DNA from: a bacterium
GTDB taxonomy: Bacteria; Patescibacteriota; Patescibacteriia; JAACEG01
Direction: 5' to 3'
DNA: 15,958 bases
NCBI GenBank assembly: GCA_027040785.1
Contig: JALULG010000028.1
Coordinates: forward strand, 1 to 15,958
In this document: one piece after another, positions 1-7,918 of the stretch
Layout: each line of letters opens with the position of its first letter
How positions within the stretch are numbered: position 1 is the first letter of the stretch
Notes under the pieces: model-generated
Told to the model about the DNA's origin: nothing
The model's database searches: none
What the model saw: the letters and a program-made list of their open reading frames with translations, nothing else
Made by a program: the position numbers and the translations under genes

Positions 1-1071
1 TTTATCGGATTTATTATGCTTTTTTTGAGCGTTTTTTTTGTTTTTAACCACTCTTTTGCCAAAGAAAATAAAAATACCGAATATGCCAAAGCCGAGGTCC
101 TATCTATTCAAACCGTCACTGAAAAAACCGAAACCGGCGCTGTCAGTAAACAAAAAATAAGATTAAAAATATTAAACGGTAAACACAAAGGCGTTGAAAA
201 AAACATTGAAAACGAATTATCAAACAACCCCTTTGATCTAAAAATAGACAAAGGCGATAAACTTTTAATTTTTATTGAAGAAAACAAAAATGATTTTAAT
301 GTTCAAGTTCAAGGTTTTTATGTTTTACCAACGATAATTTCTTTAATTTTATTATTTTGTTTGGTTTTGGTTTTAATTGGCGGAATGCAAGGATTTAAAG
401 CGATTATCAGTTTAATTTTAGCGGTTATTTTTATCTTTAAAATATTTATTCCGCGCGCCTTGGCCGGAGATAACCCTCTTGTTTTGGCGATAATTTTATC
501 AACGATTATTTCAATTATTACCTTATTATTAATCGGGGGTCTTTCCAAAAAAACAATTTCTGCTATTATAGGAACAGTGAGTGGTGTTGTGGTTGCCGGT
601 TTATTGACTTATTTTTTCGGAAATTTAACCCACCTAAACGGTTTATCAGACGAGCAAGCCAGAATGCTTTTTTCTCAATTTCCGCAATTAAATTTCAAAG
701 GATTATTATTGTCGGGAATCATTATCGGTTCGCTCGGCGCGGTTATGGACGTGGCGATGTCTATCGCTTCGTCAATTGCGGAAGTAAAAAAAGCACATCC
801 CGGCATTACTTTGAAAAATTTAATACTTTCCGGTTTAGCGGTTGGAAAAGACATAATGGGCACAATGTCAAATACTTTAATTTTCGCTTACACGGGTTCA
901 TCTTTGTTTCTATTATTGTTATTTAATCAATACGGAGAATCTTATATTAAATTTTTAAATTTTAATTTTGTAGCCGCGGAAATAGTCAGAACAATCTCCG
1001 GAAGTATTGGCATAATTCTTTCAGTTCCTCTAACGGCAATCATTGCCGGCTATTTGGAAAATAAAAAATAA
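1..1071 (+). CDS. YibE/F-family multi-pass membrane protein, 5' end cut by the window
   Basis: Function of the family is poorly defined; members are multi-pass inner-membrane proteins. An ATG lies at 16, but the frame is open back to base 1 and no ribosome binding site precedes 16, so the start probably lies outside the window. Numbering from the ATG, residues 1-15 are a hydrophobic signal-like segment ending near SFAKEN. Residues 20-100 are a soluble, probably extracytoplasmic, beta-rich domain. About seven hydrophobic segments follow (roughly 104-123, 127-147, 156-174, 182-201, 229-247, 288-304, 328-347). The segments GAVMDVAMSIASSIAE (241-256) and GKDIMGTMSNTLIFAY (277-292) are the conserved signature of YibE/F. 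Length (351 aa or more) fits the family. The next gene, trxB, starts 21 bases downstream on the same strand, so the two may be co-transcribed. Confidence 0.85.
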   Translation, partial: FIGFIMLFLSVFFVFNHSFAKENKNTEYAKAEVLSIQTVTEKTETGAVSKQKIRLKILNGKHKGVEKNIENELSNNPFDLKIDKGDKLLIFIEENKNDFNVQVQGFYVLPTIISLILLFCLVLVLIGGMQGFKAIISLILAVIFIFKIFIPRALAGDNPLVLAIILSTIISIITLLLIGGLSKKTISAIIGTVSGVVVAGLLTYFFGNLTHLNGLSDEQARMLFSQFPQLNFKGLLLSGIIIGSLGAVMDVAMSIASSIAEVKKAHPGITLKNLILSGLAVGKDIMGTMSNTLIFAYTGSSLFLLLLFNQYGESYIKFLNFNFVAAEIVRTISGSIGIILSVPLTAIIAGYLENKK

Positions 1072-1092
1072 TAAAATAATTAATACAAAAAT

Positions 1093-2013
1093 ATGATTTA
1101 CGACACAATTATAGTTGGCGCCGGTCCGGCCGGATACAGCGCTTCAATTTACGCTTCTCGTTATAAATTAAAAAATTTAATTATCGGTCATGAACTCGGC
1201 GGGCAAATAACCGAAGCCCATTTAATAGAAAATTATCCGGGCTACCCAAGTGTCAGCGGACAAGAATTAATGAATCACTTTAAAGAACACGCTGAAAAAT
1301 TGGGAGCGGAATTGGTAATTAATGAGGCCAAAGGCATAATACAAGAAAAAGATAAAACTTTTACGGTTATTTGCGAAAATAATGAAAAATATTCCGCCAA
1401 AAGCATTATATTGGCCACCGGAATGAAATATCGCAAACTGGAAATTCCCGGGGAAGCGGAATTTACCGGTAAAGGTGTTTCTTTTTGTTTTGTTTGTGAT
1501 GGAATGTTTTTCAAAGATAAAACAGTCGGGGTTATCGGCGGAGGTAATAGCGCTACCATGGCGGCGGATTATTTATCAAAAGTAGCTAAAAAAGTTTATT
1601 TGATTTATCGCAGAGATGTTTTAACCGCCAATCCGACTTGGCAGGAAAAAATCAGCACAAACGAAAAAATAATAAAAGTGCCGAATACAAATGTTATTAA
1701 AATACTCGGGGAAAATTTACTGCAAAAAGTGGAGCTGGACAATCCTTATCAAGGAAATAAATTTTTAGATCTAGACGGTTTGTTTATTGAGATCGGATCA
1801 GTCCCAAGTTTAACATTGGCAAAATCTTTAAAGCTGGAAACAGACGAACAAGGATACATTAAAGTTAAACCGAATCAATCTACCAGTCTGGAAGGAGTTT
1901 TCGCGGCCGGTGATGTTACTACCGAATCAAATAAATTCAGACAAGTAATAGCCGCGTCAGCCGAAGGAGCGATCGCCGCCGAAGGAGCTTATAAATATGT
2001 TCACCATCGCTAA
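1093..2013 (+). CDS. trxB: thioredoxin reductase (FAD/NAD(P)H flavoprotein)
   Basis: Cytoplasmic flavoenzyme that passes electrons from NAD(P)H through FAD and a redox-active disulfide to thioredoxin. The 306-aa length is normal. Visible motifs are the N-terminal FAD-binding GAGPAG (9-14), ATG at 108-110, the redox disulfide C132-F-V-C135 followed by DG, the nucleotide-binding GGGNSA (149-154), and the C-terminal FAD motif FAAGDV (270-275). In the nucleotide-preference loop, E. coli TrxB has HRR plus a further Arg four residues on; here the loop is YRRDVLT, keeping the Arg pair but not the third Arg, so NADPH specificity cannot be assumed. The active site CFVC differs from the common CATC. 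The ATG follows the upstream gene by 21 bases. The gene ends 15 bases before a strong terminator. Confidence 0.95.
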   Translation: MIYDTIIVGAGPAGYSASIYASRYKLKNLIIGHELGGQITEAHLIENYPGYPSVSGQELMNHFKEHAEKLGAELVINEAKGIIQEKDKTFTVICENNEKYSAKSIILATGMKYRKLEIPGEAEFTGKGVSFCFVCDGMFFKDKTVGVIGGGNSATMAADYLSKVAKKVYLIYRRDVLTANPTWQEKISTNEKIIKVPNTNVIKILGENLLQKVELDNPYQGNKFLDLDGLFIEIGSVPSLTLAKSLKLETDEQGYIKVKPNQSTSLEGVFAAGDVTTESNKFRQVIAASAEGAIAAEGAYKYVHHR

Positions 2014-2028
2014 ACAGATTTTACATCC

Positions 2029-2061
2029 AAAAAAAACCGCGATTTATTCGCGGTTTTTTTT
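2029..2061. terminator. bidirectional rho-independent terminator between trxB and topA
   Basis: A perfect 14-bp stem: eight A, then CCGCGA (2029-2042), a 5-base loop TTTAT (2043-2047), then TCGCGG and eight T (2048-2061). The A-run and T-run make it work for both strands, serving the rightward YibE/F-trxB unit and the leftward gatB-topA unit that converge here. Confidence 0.93.
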
Positions 2062-2078
2062 ATATGCTCTGTTTATAT

Positions 2079-4280
2079 TTATTTCCCGCAATCTTTATTG
2101 GAACAAATTTCCTGATTGTTTTTTCCGTAAACCATCAAGGATCCGCATTTGGGACATTTCTTTCCGGTCGGCTTACTCCAAAGAGCAAATTTACATTTCG
2201 GATATTGATCGCAAGCGTAAAAATCCCTGCCCTTTTTGCTTCTTTTCTGGACTATTTCCCCCTTACCACATTGCGGACAAGTAACACCGGTACTTTTTTT
2301 AATTGATTTGATATTTTTACAATCCGGATAGCCGGAACAAGCCAAAAATTTACCAAAACGACCATGCTTTACTATCATCGGTTTACCGCATTTGTCGCAA
2401 ATTTCATCTGTTTTTTCCGGCTCTTCTATTTTACCCGTTTTACTGTTAATCGGTTTGGTATTTTTACATTTTGGAAAATTGGAACAAGCCAAAAATTTAC
2501 CAAAACGACCCATTTTGATTATCATCGGCGCCCCGCATTTGTCGCAAACTTCGTCCGTTTTTTCTTCCACTCCCAAATCTTTTTTACTTATTTCTTTTTC
2601 TTTTTTCTTTAAATTTTCCTTAAAAGGAAAATAAAATTCATTCAAAACCGGTTGCCATTTTTTTTCACCATTAGCTATTTTATCAAGATCTTCTTCCATT
2701 TTGGCGGTAAATTTATAATCAACAATTTCCGGAAAATGTTTCACCAGAAGATCAATAACCAAGAAAGCAATATCTTTTGGTTTTAAATATTTTCCTTCTC
2801 TTTCCACATAACCCCTTGCTAAAATGGTACTGATTGTTGGCGCATAAGTTGACGGCCGACCAATACCGTAACTTTCCAAAGCTTTAACCAAAGTAGCATC
2901 ACTATATCTGGCCGGCGGTTCTGTGAATGATTGTTCTTTCATCAAATCAATCAAATCAAGTTTTTCTTTTTCTTTCAGTTCCGGCAATCTTTTTTCATTA
3001 ATTTTATCAGAATAAATTTTTAAAAAACCGTCAAAAACAATAACGTTTCCACTAACGGAAAATTGATATTTTTCATCAGTAGAATCAATCAAAACTTTGG
3101 TGACTTTTAATTTTGTTTCCGCCATTTGAGTTGCCAAAGCTCTTTTCCATATTAAATTATACAGACGATATTGATCTTTGTTCAAATGTTCTTTGATTTT
3201 CTCCGGCTCCAAATCTATATTTGTCGGACGAATTGCCTCATGAGCTTCTTGGGCGGATTTTTGTTTATTCTTATAAAGACGTGGCGAAGACAAAGCATAT
3301 TCTTCACCATATTTTCTTTTAATAAAATCACCGGCTTGATTTAAAAACTTAACGCTTAAATTTAAACTGTCAGTTCTCATATAAGTAATTAAACCGGTTG
3401 ATTTTCCAAGCCCCAAATTTATTCCTTCATATAATTGTTGAGCAAGCATCATTGTTTTTTTAGCAGAAAAACCAAGTTCATTGTTTGCTCTTTGTTGTAA
3501 AGTGGAAGTGGTAAAAGGTGGCGGTGGAGTTTTCTTGGAATCTCTTTTACTGATTTCACCAACCACAAAATCTTTTTTCTTTAAATCAATCTCAATAATA
3601 TCAACCGCTTCTTGACTGCCCAAAGAAAGCTTTTCCAATTTTTTATTGTTTATTTTTGATAATTTGGCAAGAAAATTTTCTTTTTTGTTATTTTCAAATT
3701 TTCCTTCTATTGTCCAATATTCTTCGGATTTAAATTCTTTTCTTTCTCGCTCTCTTTCCACCACCAATCTAACCGCGACCGACTGTACTCTTCCGGCAGA
3801 CAAACCTTTAACAACTTTTTTCCATAAAAAAGGAGACAATTCATAACCGACCAAACGGTCTAAAATCCGACGCGCTTGTTGAGCGTCAACCAACCGCAAA
3901 TCTATGTCACGCGGATTTTTCAAAGCGTTTTCAATCGCCTCTTTGGTAATTTCATGAAAAACAATCCTGGAAACTTTATCTTTTTTTAATTTTAAAGCCT
4001 CCATTAAATGCCAAGCAATCGCTTCTCCTTCTCTATCCTCATCTGATGCTAAAATAATTTTCTCCGCCATACCGGACATTTTTTTTAATTCGGAAACTCT
4101 TTTTCTGGCTTTTGTGGGGATTACGTATTTGGGGATAAAATTATTTTCAATATCAATTCCCATTGTTGATTTTGGCAAATCTCTAATATGGCCAAAAGAA
4201 GAAACGACCTGATAATCGTTCTTCAAAAATTTGGAAATTGTTCTGGCTTTTGTGGGCGACTCCACTATGATTAAATTCAT
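2079..4280 (-). CDS. topA: DNA topoisomerase I (type IA)
   Basis: Relaxes negatively supercoiled DNA through a transient 5'-phosphotyrosine break. The 733-aa protein has the N-terminal Toprim domain (VESPTKA with E7; ASDEDREGE with D80 and D82), the motif DRLVGYELSP (141-150), and the catalytic segment GLITYMRTDS with active-site Tyr300. SAQEAHEAIRPT (342-353) and the GIGRPSTYAPTI segment (472-483) complete the type IA core. The C-terminus holds four tetracysteine zinc ribbons: C579/C582/C599/C605, C628/C631/C648/C654, C668/C671/C690/C696 and C709/C712/C726/C731. The first two are near copies of each other (GRFGKFLACS in both). The start ATG lies 6 bases after the gatB stop, so topA is the second gene of a gatB-topA operon and probably translationally coupled. 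Confidence 0.97.
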   Translation of the reverse strand: MNLIIVESPTKARTISKFLKNDYQVVSSFGHIRDLPKSTMGIDIENNFIPKYVIPTKARKRVSELKKMSGMAEKIILASDEDREGEAIAWHLMEALKLKKDKVSRIVFHEITKEAIENALKNPRDIDLRLVDAQQARRILDRLVGYELSPFLWKKVVKGLSAGRVQSVAVRLVVERERERKEFKSEEYWTIEGKFENNKKENFLAKLSKINNKKLEKLSLGSQEAVDIIEIDLKKKDFVVGEISKRDSKKTPPPPFTTSTLQQRANNELGFSAKKTMMLAQQLYEGINLGLGKSTGLITYMRTDSLNLSVKFLNQAGDFIKRKYGEEYALSSPRLYKNKQKSAQEAHEAIRPTNIDLEPEKIKEHLNKDQYRLYNLIWKRALATQMAETKLKVTKVLIDSTDEKYQFSVSGNVIVFDGFLKIYSDKINEKRLPELKEKEKLDLIDLMKEQSFTEPPARYSDATLVKALESYGIGRPSTYAPTISTILARGYVEREGKYLKPKDIAFLVIDLLVKHFPEIVDYKFTAKMEEDLDKIANGEKKWQPVLNEFYFPFKENLKKKEKEISKKDLGVEEKTDEVCDKCGAPMIIKMGRFGKFLACSNFPKCKNTKPINSKTGKIEEPEKTDEICDKCGKPMIVKHGRFGKFLACSGYPDCKNIKSIKKSTGVTCPQCGKGEIVQKRSKKGRDFYACDQYPKCKFALWSKPTGKKCPKCGSLMVYGKNNQEICSNKDCGK

Positions 4281-4286
4281 AAAAAA

Positions 4287-5810
4287 TCAAGAAATTTTTT
4301 CTTCTAAAATTTTTCTAACACTTTGGGCATCGGCCTTTCCTTTTGTTTCTTTCATAACTTGTCCGACCAAAAATTGAATGGCATTAACCTTACCGGCTTT
4401 ATATTCATTAACCGCTTTTTGATTTTCTTGAATCGCTTTTGCAATCGCTTTATCTAAAATATTTGTATCTGAAATTTGTTCAAAATCGCCTTCATCTAAA
4501 ATATCACTCGGATCTTTTCCTTCTTTAAACATTATTTCAAAGATTTTTTGCGCAGAAGTGTTATTGATTTTGTTTTGATAAATTAAAGTTAAAAACTCAG
4601 CAAAATTTTCCGCTGTAATTTTAATTTCTTTTATATTTATATTATTTGCTTTTAACAAAGCACCTAAACGGGTTAAAAGCCAACCGGAAATCAATTTGGC
4701 TATTTTTTTGCCATTTTTCTCCCAAATTTCATCTTGATCACCTTCCACTTCCGGCAAAGCGTTTAACCATGCTCGCAATTCGGAAACTATCTTTTCCGTA
4801 TAATCAGCCATATCCTTATTGGCCACTAAAAGTTCGGCGTCTATTTTGTTAAAAAAATATTCTTTAACAAATCTCTTTAATTTTTCATTTGGCAATTCCG
4901 GCAATTCTTTTTCCATTTTATTTTTTATTTTTGTTAAATCCAAAGAAGGAATGTCCGGTTCCGGAAAATAACGATAATCATGGGCGGATTCCTTTTCTCT
5001 TTGATGATAGGTTTTTTGCTTTGCTTCATCCCAACCGCGTGTTTCTTGTCGCAATCTACCACCTTCTTCCAAAAATTTTTTCTGTCTTTTAATTTCATAA
5101 TCAACCGCTCTTTCCATCGCTCTAAAAGAATTTATGTTTTTTAATTCCGTTTTTGGATTAAGTTTATAATCACCGATCGGCAAAATTTCATCATTAACTT
5201 TTTTCCATTTTCCTTTTTCCTGTATGGAAATATTGGCTTCGCATCTCATTTGTCCTTTTTCCATATCAGCATCCGAAACGTCCAAATATCTTAATATTTT
5301 TTGATATCCTTGGCAAAATTCTTTTGCTTCCCGAGCGCTTTTAATGTCCGGGGCTGTCACCAATTCCATTAAAGGAGTACCGGAACGATTATAATCAACC
5401 AAGCTGTAATTTTTTCCTTTTGGATGAAATAATTTTCCGGTATCTTCTTCCAAATGAATTCTAATTATCTTTATTTTCTCTTCACCAACTTGCAAAAAAC
5501 CGTCATAAGAAATCGGCAAATCATATTGAGAAATTTGATATCCTTTTGGCAAATCCGGATAAAAATAATTTTTTCGATCAAATTTAGTAAAACCGGCGAT
5601 TTTACAATTTAAAGCCAATCCCGTTAAAACCGTCCATTCTATGGCTTTTTTATTCGGCACAGGTAAAGCACCCGGTTGAGCAGTACACACTTCGCAAATC
5701 GTTGTATTTGGTGGCTGGTTTTCTCCATCATTGGAACAACGACAAAACATTTTTGATTTTGTTTTTAATTGAGCATGAACTTCCATGCCGATAATAATAT
5801 CGTATTCCAT
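4287..5810 (-). CDS. gatB: Asp-tRNA(Asn)/Glu-tRNA(Gln) amidotransferase subunit B
   Basis: The tRNA-binding kinase subunit of GatCAB, which converts mischarged Glu-tRNA(Gln) and/or Asp-tRNA(Asn) to the amide form. The N-terminus GMEVHAQLKTKSKMFC, the Zn-type cysteines (MFCRCS and ICEVC), DLPKGYQISQYDLP, DYNRSGTPLMELVT and DYRYFPEPDIP are all GatB signatures. The C-terminal YqeY-like tail has AGKVNAIQFLVGQVMKETKG. At 507 aa it is some 30 residues longer than typical GatB (about 475-480). The extra sequence appears to lie before TELKNINSFR (segment around NDEILPIGDYKLN) and in the helical domain around EVEGDQDEIWEKNGKK. Neither gatA nor gatC is in the window. It is the first gene of a gatB-topA operon. 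Confidence 0.97.
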   Translation of the reverse strand: MEYDIIIGMEVHAQLKTKSKMFCRCSNDGENQPPNTTICEVCTAQPGALPVPNKKAIEWTVLTGLALNCKIAGFTKFDRKNYFYPDLPKGYQISQYDLPISYDGFLQVGEEKIKIIRIHLEEDTGKLFHPKGKNYSLVDYNRSGTPLMELVTAPDIKSAREAKEFCQGYQKILRYLDVSDADMEKGQMRCEANISIQEKGKWKKVNDEILPIGDYKLNPKTELKNINSFRAMERAVDYEIKRQKKFLEEGGRLRQETRGWDEAKQKTYHQREKESAHDYRYFPEPDIPSLDLTKIKNKMEKELPELPNEKLKRFVKEYFFNKIDAELLVANKDMADYTEKIVSELRAWLNALPEVEGDQDEIWEKNGKKIAKLISGWLLTRLGALLKANNINIKEIKITAENFAEFLTLIYQNKINNTSAQKIFEIMFKEGKDPSDILDEGDFEQISDTNILDKAIAKAIQENQKAVNEYKAGKVNAIQFLVGQVMKETKGKADAQSVRKILEEKIS

Positions 5811-5842
5811 ATTGGTTCTTTTATACTTAAAGATATTTTGAG

Positions 5843-5869
5843 ATTATCATAATAAAAGTTTTTTGGCAA
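5843..5869 (-). promoter_or_regulatory. candidate promoter for gatB-topA
   Basis: Minus strand: TTGCCA (5869-5864), a 15-base spacer, then GATAAT (5848-5843), about 33 bases before the gatB ATG. The spacing is short, so this is a moderate call. Its -35 overlaps the -35 of the rightward promoter. Confidence 0.4.
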
Positions 5870-5891
5870 TAGCTTGCAAAATAGATATAAT
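5863..5891 (+). promoter_or_regulatory. sigma70-type promoter for the coiled-coil gene
   Basis: TTGGCA (5863-5868), a 17-base spacer, and a perfect TATAAT (5886-5891). Predicted start is near 5898, leaving a 5' UTR of about 60 bases before the ATG at 5959. Confidence 0.75.
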
Positions 5892-5946
5892 AATATATAC
5901 TTAACAACAGTTCTTTTCAATTAACAATACATTTTAAATCTTTAAA

Positions 5947-5952
5947 AAGGAG
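5947..5952 (+). promoter_or_regulatory. Shine-Dalgarno of the coiled-coil gene
   Basis: AAGGAG ending 6 bases before ATG 5959. It fixes the start and is stronger than the ribosome binding site of most genes in this window. Confidence 0.8.
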
Positions 5953-5958
5953 ACAAAA

Positions 5959-6357
5959 ATGATCGGGATTCAAAAAAATCGGTACGACCAGCAAAGAGAA
6001 AGAATATACAAAAAAATAGAAGATTTACAAAAAGAAAAAGAAGAATTAGAGAAAAAAATCAAAGAAGCAAACACTCTCCAAAGAAAAACACTCAAACAAA
6101 GAAAAGAAGAAATCAAGGAGGATTTGGACTACTATGATAAGGAGTTGCGGGAAATAGAAAGAGAAGAAATCAGAAAAAATCGCCATAAACAAAAAATGGC
6201 GGAACTGAAAAAAAACCGCGATGAAAGGATGATAAATTATCTAAGACGTTCCTCATCCTCTCCTCGCCCCAGAACATATGTGGAAATGGGGAAACCCGAC
6301 GACAGAAATTATATCTCGGACGATGAAATTCAACCTCTTCCACGATATTACAGGTAA
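5959..6357 (+). CDS. small, highly charged coiled-coil protein, unknown function
   Basis: I do not recognise this 132-aa protein. Residues about 5-95 are almost entirely Lys/Glu/Arg/Gln with heptad-like spacing (for example KIEDLQKEKEELEKKIKEAN), a long coiled coil without a signal peptide or membrane segment. The tail (about 96-132) is different: a Ser/Pro/Arg patch (RRSSSSPRPR) and then a polar end (DDRNYISDDEIQPLPRYYR), probably disordered. The gene has its own promoter, Shine-Dalgarno and terminator, so it is monocistronic. It stands at the junction between the housekeeping block and the cassette region, with reading direction opposite to both neighbours. Confidence 0.85.
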   Translation: MIGIQKNRYDQQRERIYKKIEDLQKEKEELEKKIKEANTLQRKTLKQRKEEIKEDLDYYDKELREIEREEIRKNRHKQKMAELKKNRDERMINYLRRSSSSPRPRTYVEMGKPDDRNYISDDEIQPLPRYYR

Positions 6358-6363
6358 AAACCC

Positions 6364-6390
6364 GGTCGGGATAATAAATCCCGACTTTTT
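6364..6390 (+). terminator. rho-independent terminator after the coiled-coil gene
   Basis: Stem GTCGGGA (6365-6371) with TCCCGAC (6379-6385), loop of seven A/T bases, followed by a run of T (6386-6391). It starts seven bases after the stop codon. Confidence 0.88.
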
Positions 6391-6408
6391 TAAAACATCT
6401 AAAAAATG

Positions 6409-6597
6409 TCAGTTAACTGACGCACTTTTAATTTGTGATTTTGAAATACTTTGCTTAATTTTATCTTTGATAAATTGAATAATTTCTTTTTTCTTAGACA
6501 TAATAAATAAATTATTAGCCAAACGTTTATAAACTTTTTTTAACTCTAAAATAGCAACGAAAGCACAACATATTCTTAGGTTAATTTTGGACTTCAT
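6409..6597 (-). CDS. possible small basic protein overlapping the hydrolase stop
   Basis: A 62-codon frame whose ATG lies 17 bases inside the 3' end of the hydrolase gene, an arrangement compatible with translational coupling. It is Lys-rich in its second half (MSKKKEIIQFIKDKIKQS), has a short hydrophobic N-terminal stretch and matches no family I know. No ribosome binding site is evident. Its stop codon lies in the palindrome GTCAGTTAACTGAC (6408-6421). It may be only a chance frame. Confidence 0.25.
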   Translation of the reverse strand: MKSKINLRICCAFVAILELKKVYKRLANNLFIMSKKKEIIQFIKDKIKQSISKSQIKSASVN

Positions 6598-7374
6598 TAA
6601 TGTAATTAATTATGGTTTTTTGAAACAAAGAAGAAAACCAAATATCATTATGACCCCTATCTTTAATTAACACATATTTTTTGTTTTTATTAGGAACATT
6701 CTCAAACAATTCTTTAGAAAATCTATTAGGTATTACCAAATCATTATCTCCATGAACAATCAATAAAGAACCTTTATAATTTTCAAGCCATTTAACATTA
6801 TTGTATCTTTCCCTTAAAAGAATAAATGTGGGATAAATTATATATTTTGACTGAACAACATCAACCAATCTTGAAAAAGGCGTTACTAAAATCAAATAAT
6901 CAACATCGCCTAAGTATGCATGATAACTCGCAGCACCGGAACCAATGCTTTGACTATAAACAATTACAGTATTGTAGTTTTTTTCTGCAATGTATTTATG
7001 AATATTTTGAACGTCTTTAAGGATTAGATTTTTTGAAGGTTCAACATTATCATTAGAATATCCCGTGTATTCTACAAAAATTAACGATGCATTTGATTGC
7101 TCGAATATTGATTTTAAATAACTTCTATCACATGCAGAGCCGGCATTTCCATGATAATAAACAATTACACTATTTCGAGTACCTTGTTTAAAATAAAATC
7201 TCGTTCCATTAAAGTTTATTTTTTTATAATTATTAAATCCATTACATTGGCCAAAATCCTGATTACTTGGGTAATATAACATTGATTTTTGACTGAAGAA
7301 TAAAAACAAACCGAGTAATATGTAATTATGATAAAAACAATTGAAATATTAAAAACAACTTTTTTAAAGATCAT
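6581..7374 (-). CDS. alpha/beta hydrolase (BEM46/ABHD17-like), frameshifted near the N-terminus
   Basis: A serine-hydrolase-fold protein. The long frame runs 7309-6581 (242 aa from a TTG). In that numbering the oxyanion-hole motif is HGNAGS (53-58), the nucleophile elbow is YSQSIGSG with Ser121, the acid is Asp190 in HGDNDLVIP, and the His is H220 in RGHNDIW; this is a complete triad of the BEM46/S33 type. No good start exists in this frame. Upstream in another frame, an ATG at 7374 encodes a membrane helix, MIFKKVVFNISIVFIIITYY, as expected for this membrane-anchored family. The frames meet in a run of five T (minus strand, about 7302-7306); one extra T would fuse them as ...YYSVCFLFFSQKSMLYYPSN. 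So this is a decayed gene, a slippage-regulated gene or a sequence error. Substrate unknown. Confidence 0.8.
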
Positions 7375-7430
7375 AATTGATATAATAAAAACATTTAATT
7401 ATAAATTTTATGGGTAGAAAATTAATTTCA

Positions 7431-7576
7431 CACAATTGGCGGCGTTTATGCAACGTTTTCATTTTAACAAAAGCTTTGCTTTTGGAAAAATGAAAATGTA
7501 GCGGAGCGGTGTGCATAAACGTCAGTTGTGCGAAGCTTCGCTGAGCACAGCTGGCGTGTAACGCCGCCCATTGTGC
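7431..7576 (-). repeat. large attC-like palindromic site (copy 1 of a 119-base exact repeat)
   Basis: GGCGGCGTT (7438-7446) pairs with AACGCCGCC (7560-7568), extended to about 14 bp with one mismatch. Inside lie the stem GGCGTTTATGCA/TGCATAAACGTC, a long hairpin built on TTTTCATTTT/AAAATGAAAA with CAAAAGC/GCTTTTG inside it, and the hairpin AGTTGTGC/GCACAGCT. On the minus strand, GCACAAT and ATTGTGT flank it in the places of R'' and R'. Bases 7438-7556 recur exactly at 15840-15958. Interpreted as a site-specific recombination site downstream of the ATPase cassette; no gene is seen inside. Confidence 0.6.
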
Positions 7577-7604
7577 AAAATGAGCGAAGCGAAATTTTGC
7601 ACAA
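7571..7604. repeat. gene-less hairpin unit with GCGAAGC loop
   Basis: Perfect 11-bp stem TTGTGCAAAAT/ATTTTGCACAA with a 12-base loop containing GCGAAGC. The same 34 bases occur at 10731-10764. Both ends carry the GCACAAT/ATTGTGC-type boxes, so in the cassette reading it is a mini-cassette with no coding capacity. Confidence 0.7.
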
Positions 7605-7756
7605 TGCGCTCAGGTTATCTGAAGTTTTTTCAGGCAAAAGCGTTAGCTTTTGAATGAAAAAATTTAGCGAAGCGTCAGATAACCTGTGTTCGGCGAAGTT
7701 GCGAGCGGAGCGAAGCAATTTCGCCGAACACAGGGAACCTGAGCGCATTCAGGAAA
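7597..7756 (-). repeat. branched attC-like site downstream of the ATPase gene
   Basis: Outer stem AATGCGCTCAGGTT (7603-7616) with AACCTGAGCGCATT (7736-7749) encloses two arms. One is GGTTATCTGA (7613-7622)/TCAGATAACC (7675-7684), with further nested stems inside. The other is TGTGTTCGGCGAA (7685-7697)/TTCGCCGAACACA (7720-7732). A minus-strand ATTGTGC flanks it at the R' position. It has the outer-stem-plus-two-arms plan of the smaller sites at 9400-13378, but is enlarged. Confidence 0.6.
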
Positions 7757-7786
7757 ATTGCGAGCAAAGCGAGCAATTTTGCTGAA
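7748..7786. repeat. hairpin next to the branched site
   Basis: TTCAG-g-AAAATTGC (7748-7761) pairs with GCAATTTT-g-CTGAA (7773-7786); the loop is gagcaaagcga-like. Similar G/A-rich-loop hairpins sit in the same place, between gene end and recombination site, at 10843-10887. Confidence 0.6.
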
Positions 7787-7793
7787 CTCGTTT

Positions 7794-7817
7794 TTATACG
7801 GAATATATTCCGTATAA
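7794..7817. repeat. perfect 24-base palindrome
   Basis: TTATACGGAATA and its exact reverse complement abut with no loop. It could be a protein-binding site or a cassette-end structure; nothing nearby decides which. Confidence 0.55.
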
Positions 7818-7918
7818 TATATACAAAATAATATTTTATACGAATTTCTTAATTTTTACCTATTTTTTGTCGTTAATCCAACTAATCATATTATATCTAC
7901 AATTAAATTTCTATGTAA

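Noticed and set aside
1997..2306. Open frames of 95 and 80 codons over the terminator and topA 3' end
   Set aside because: They cross a strong terminator and lie antisense to the topA zinc-ribbon region.
4646..5092. Plus-strand open frames inside gatB (68 and 67 codons)
   Set aside because: They are antisense shadows of gatB.
7464..7748. 94-codon open frame on the minus strand across the palindromes
   Set aside because: It runs through nested inverted repeats, is rich in Ser/Leu/Arg from the AGCG repeats, has no ribosome binding site and shows no protein-like pattern.
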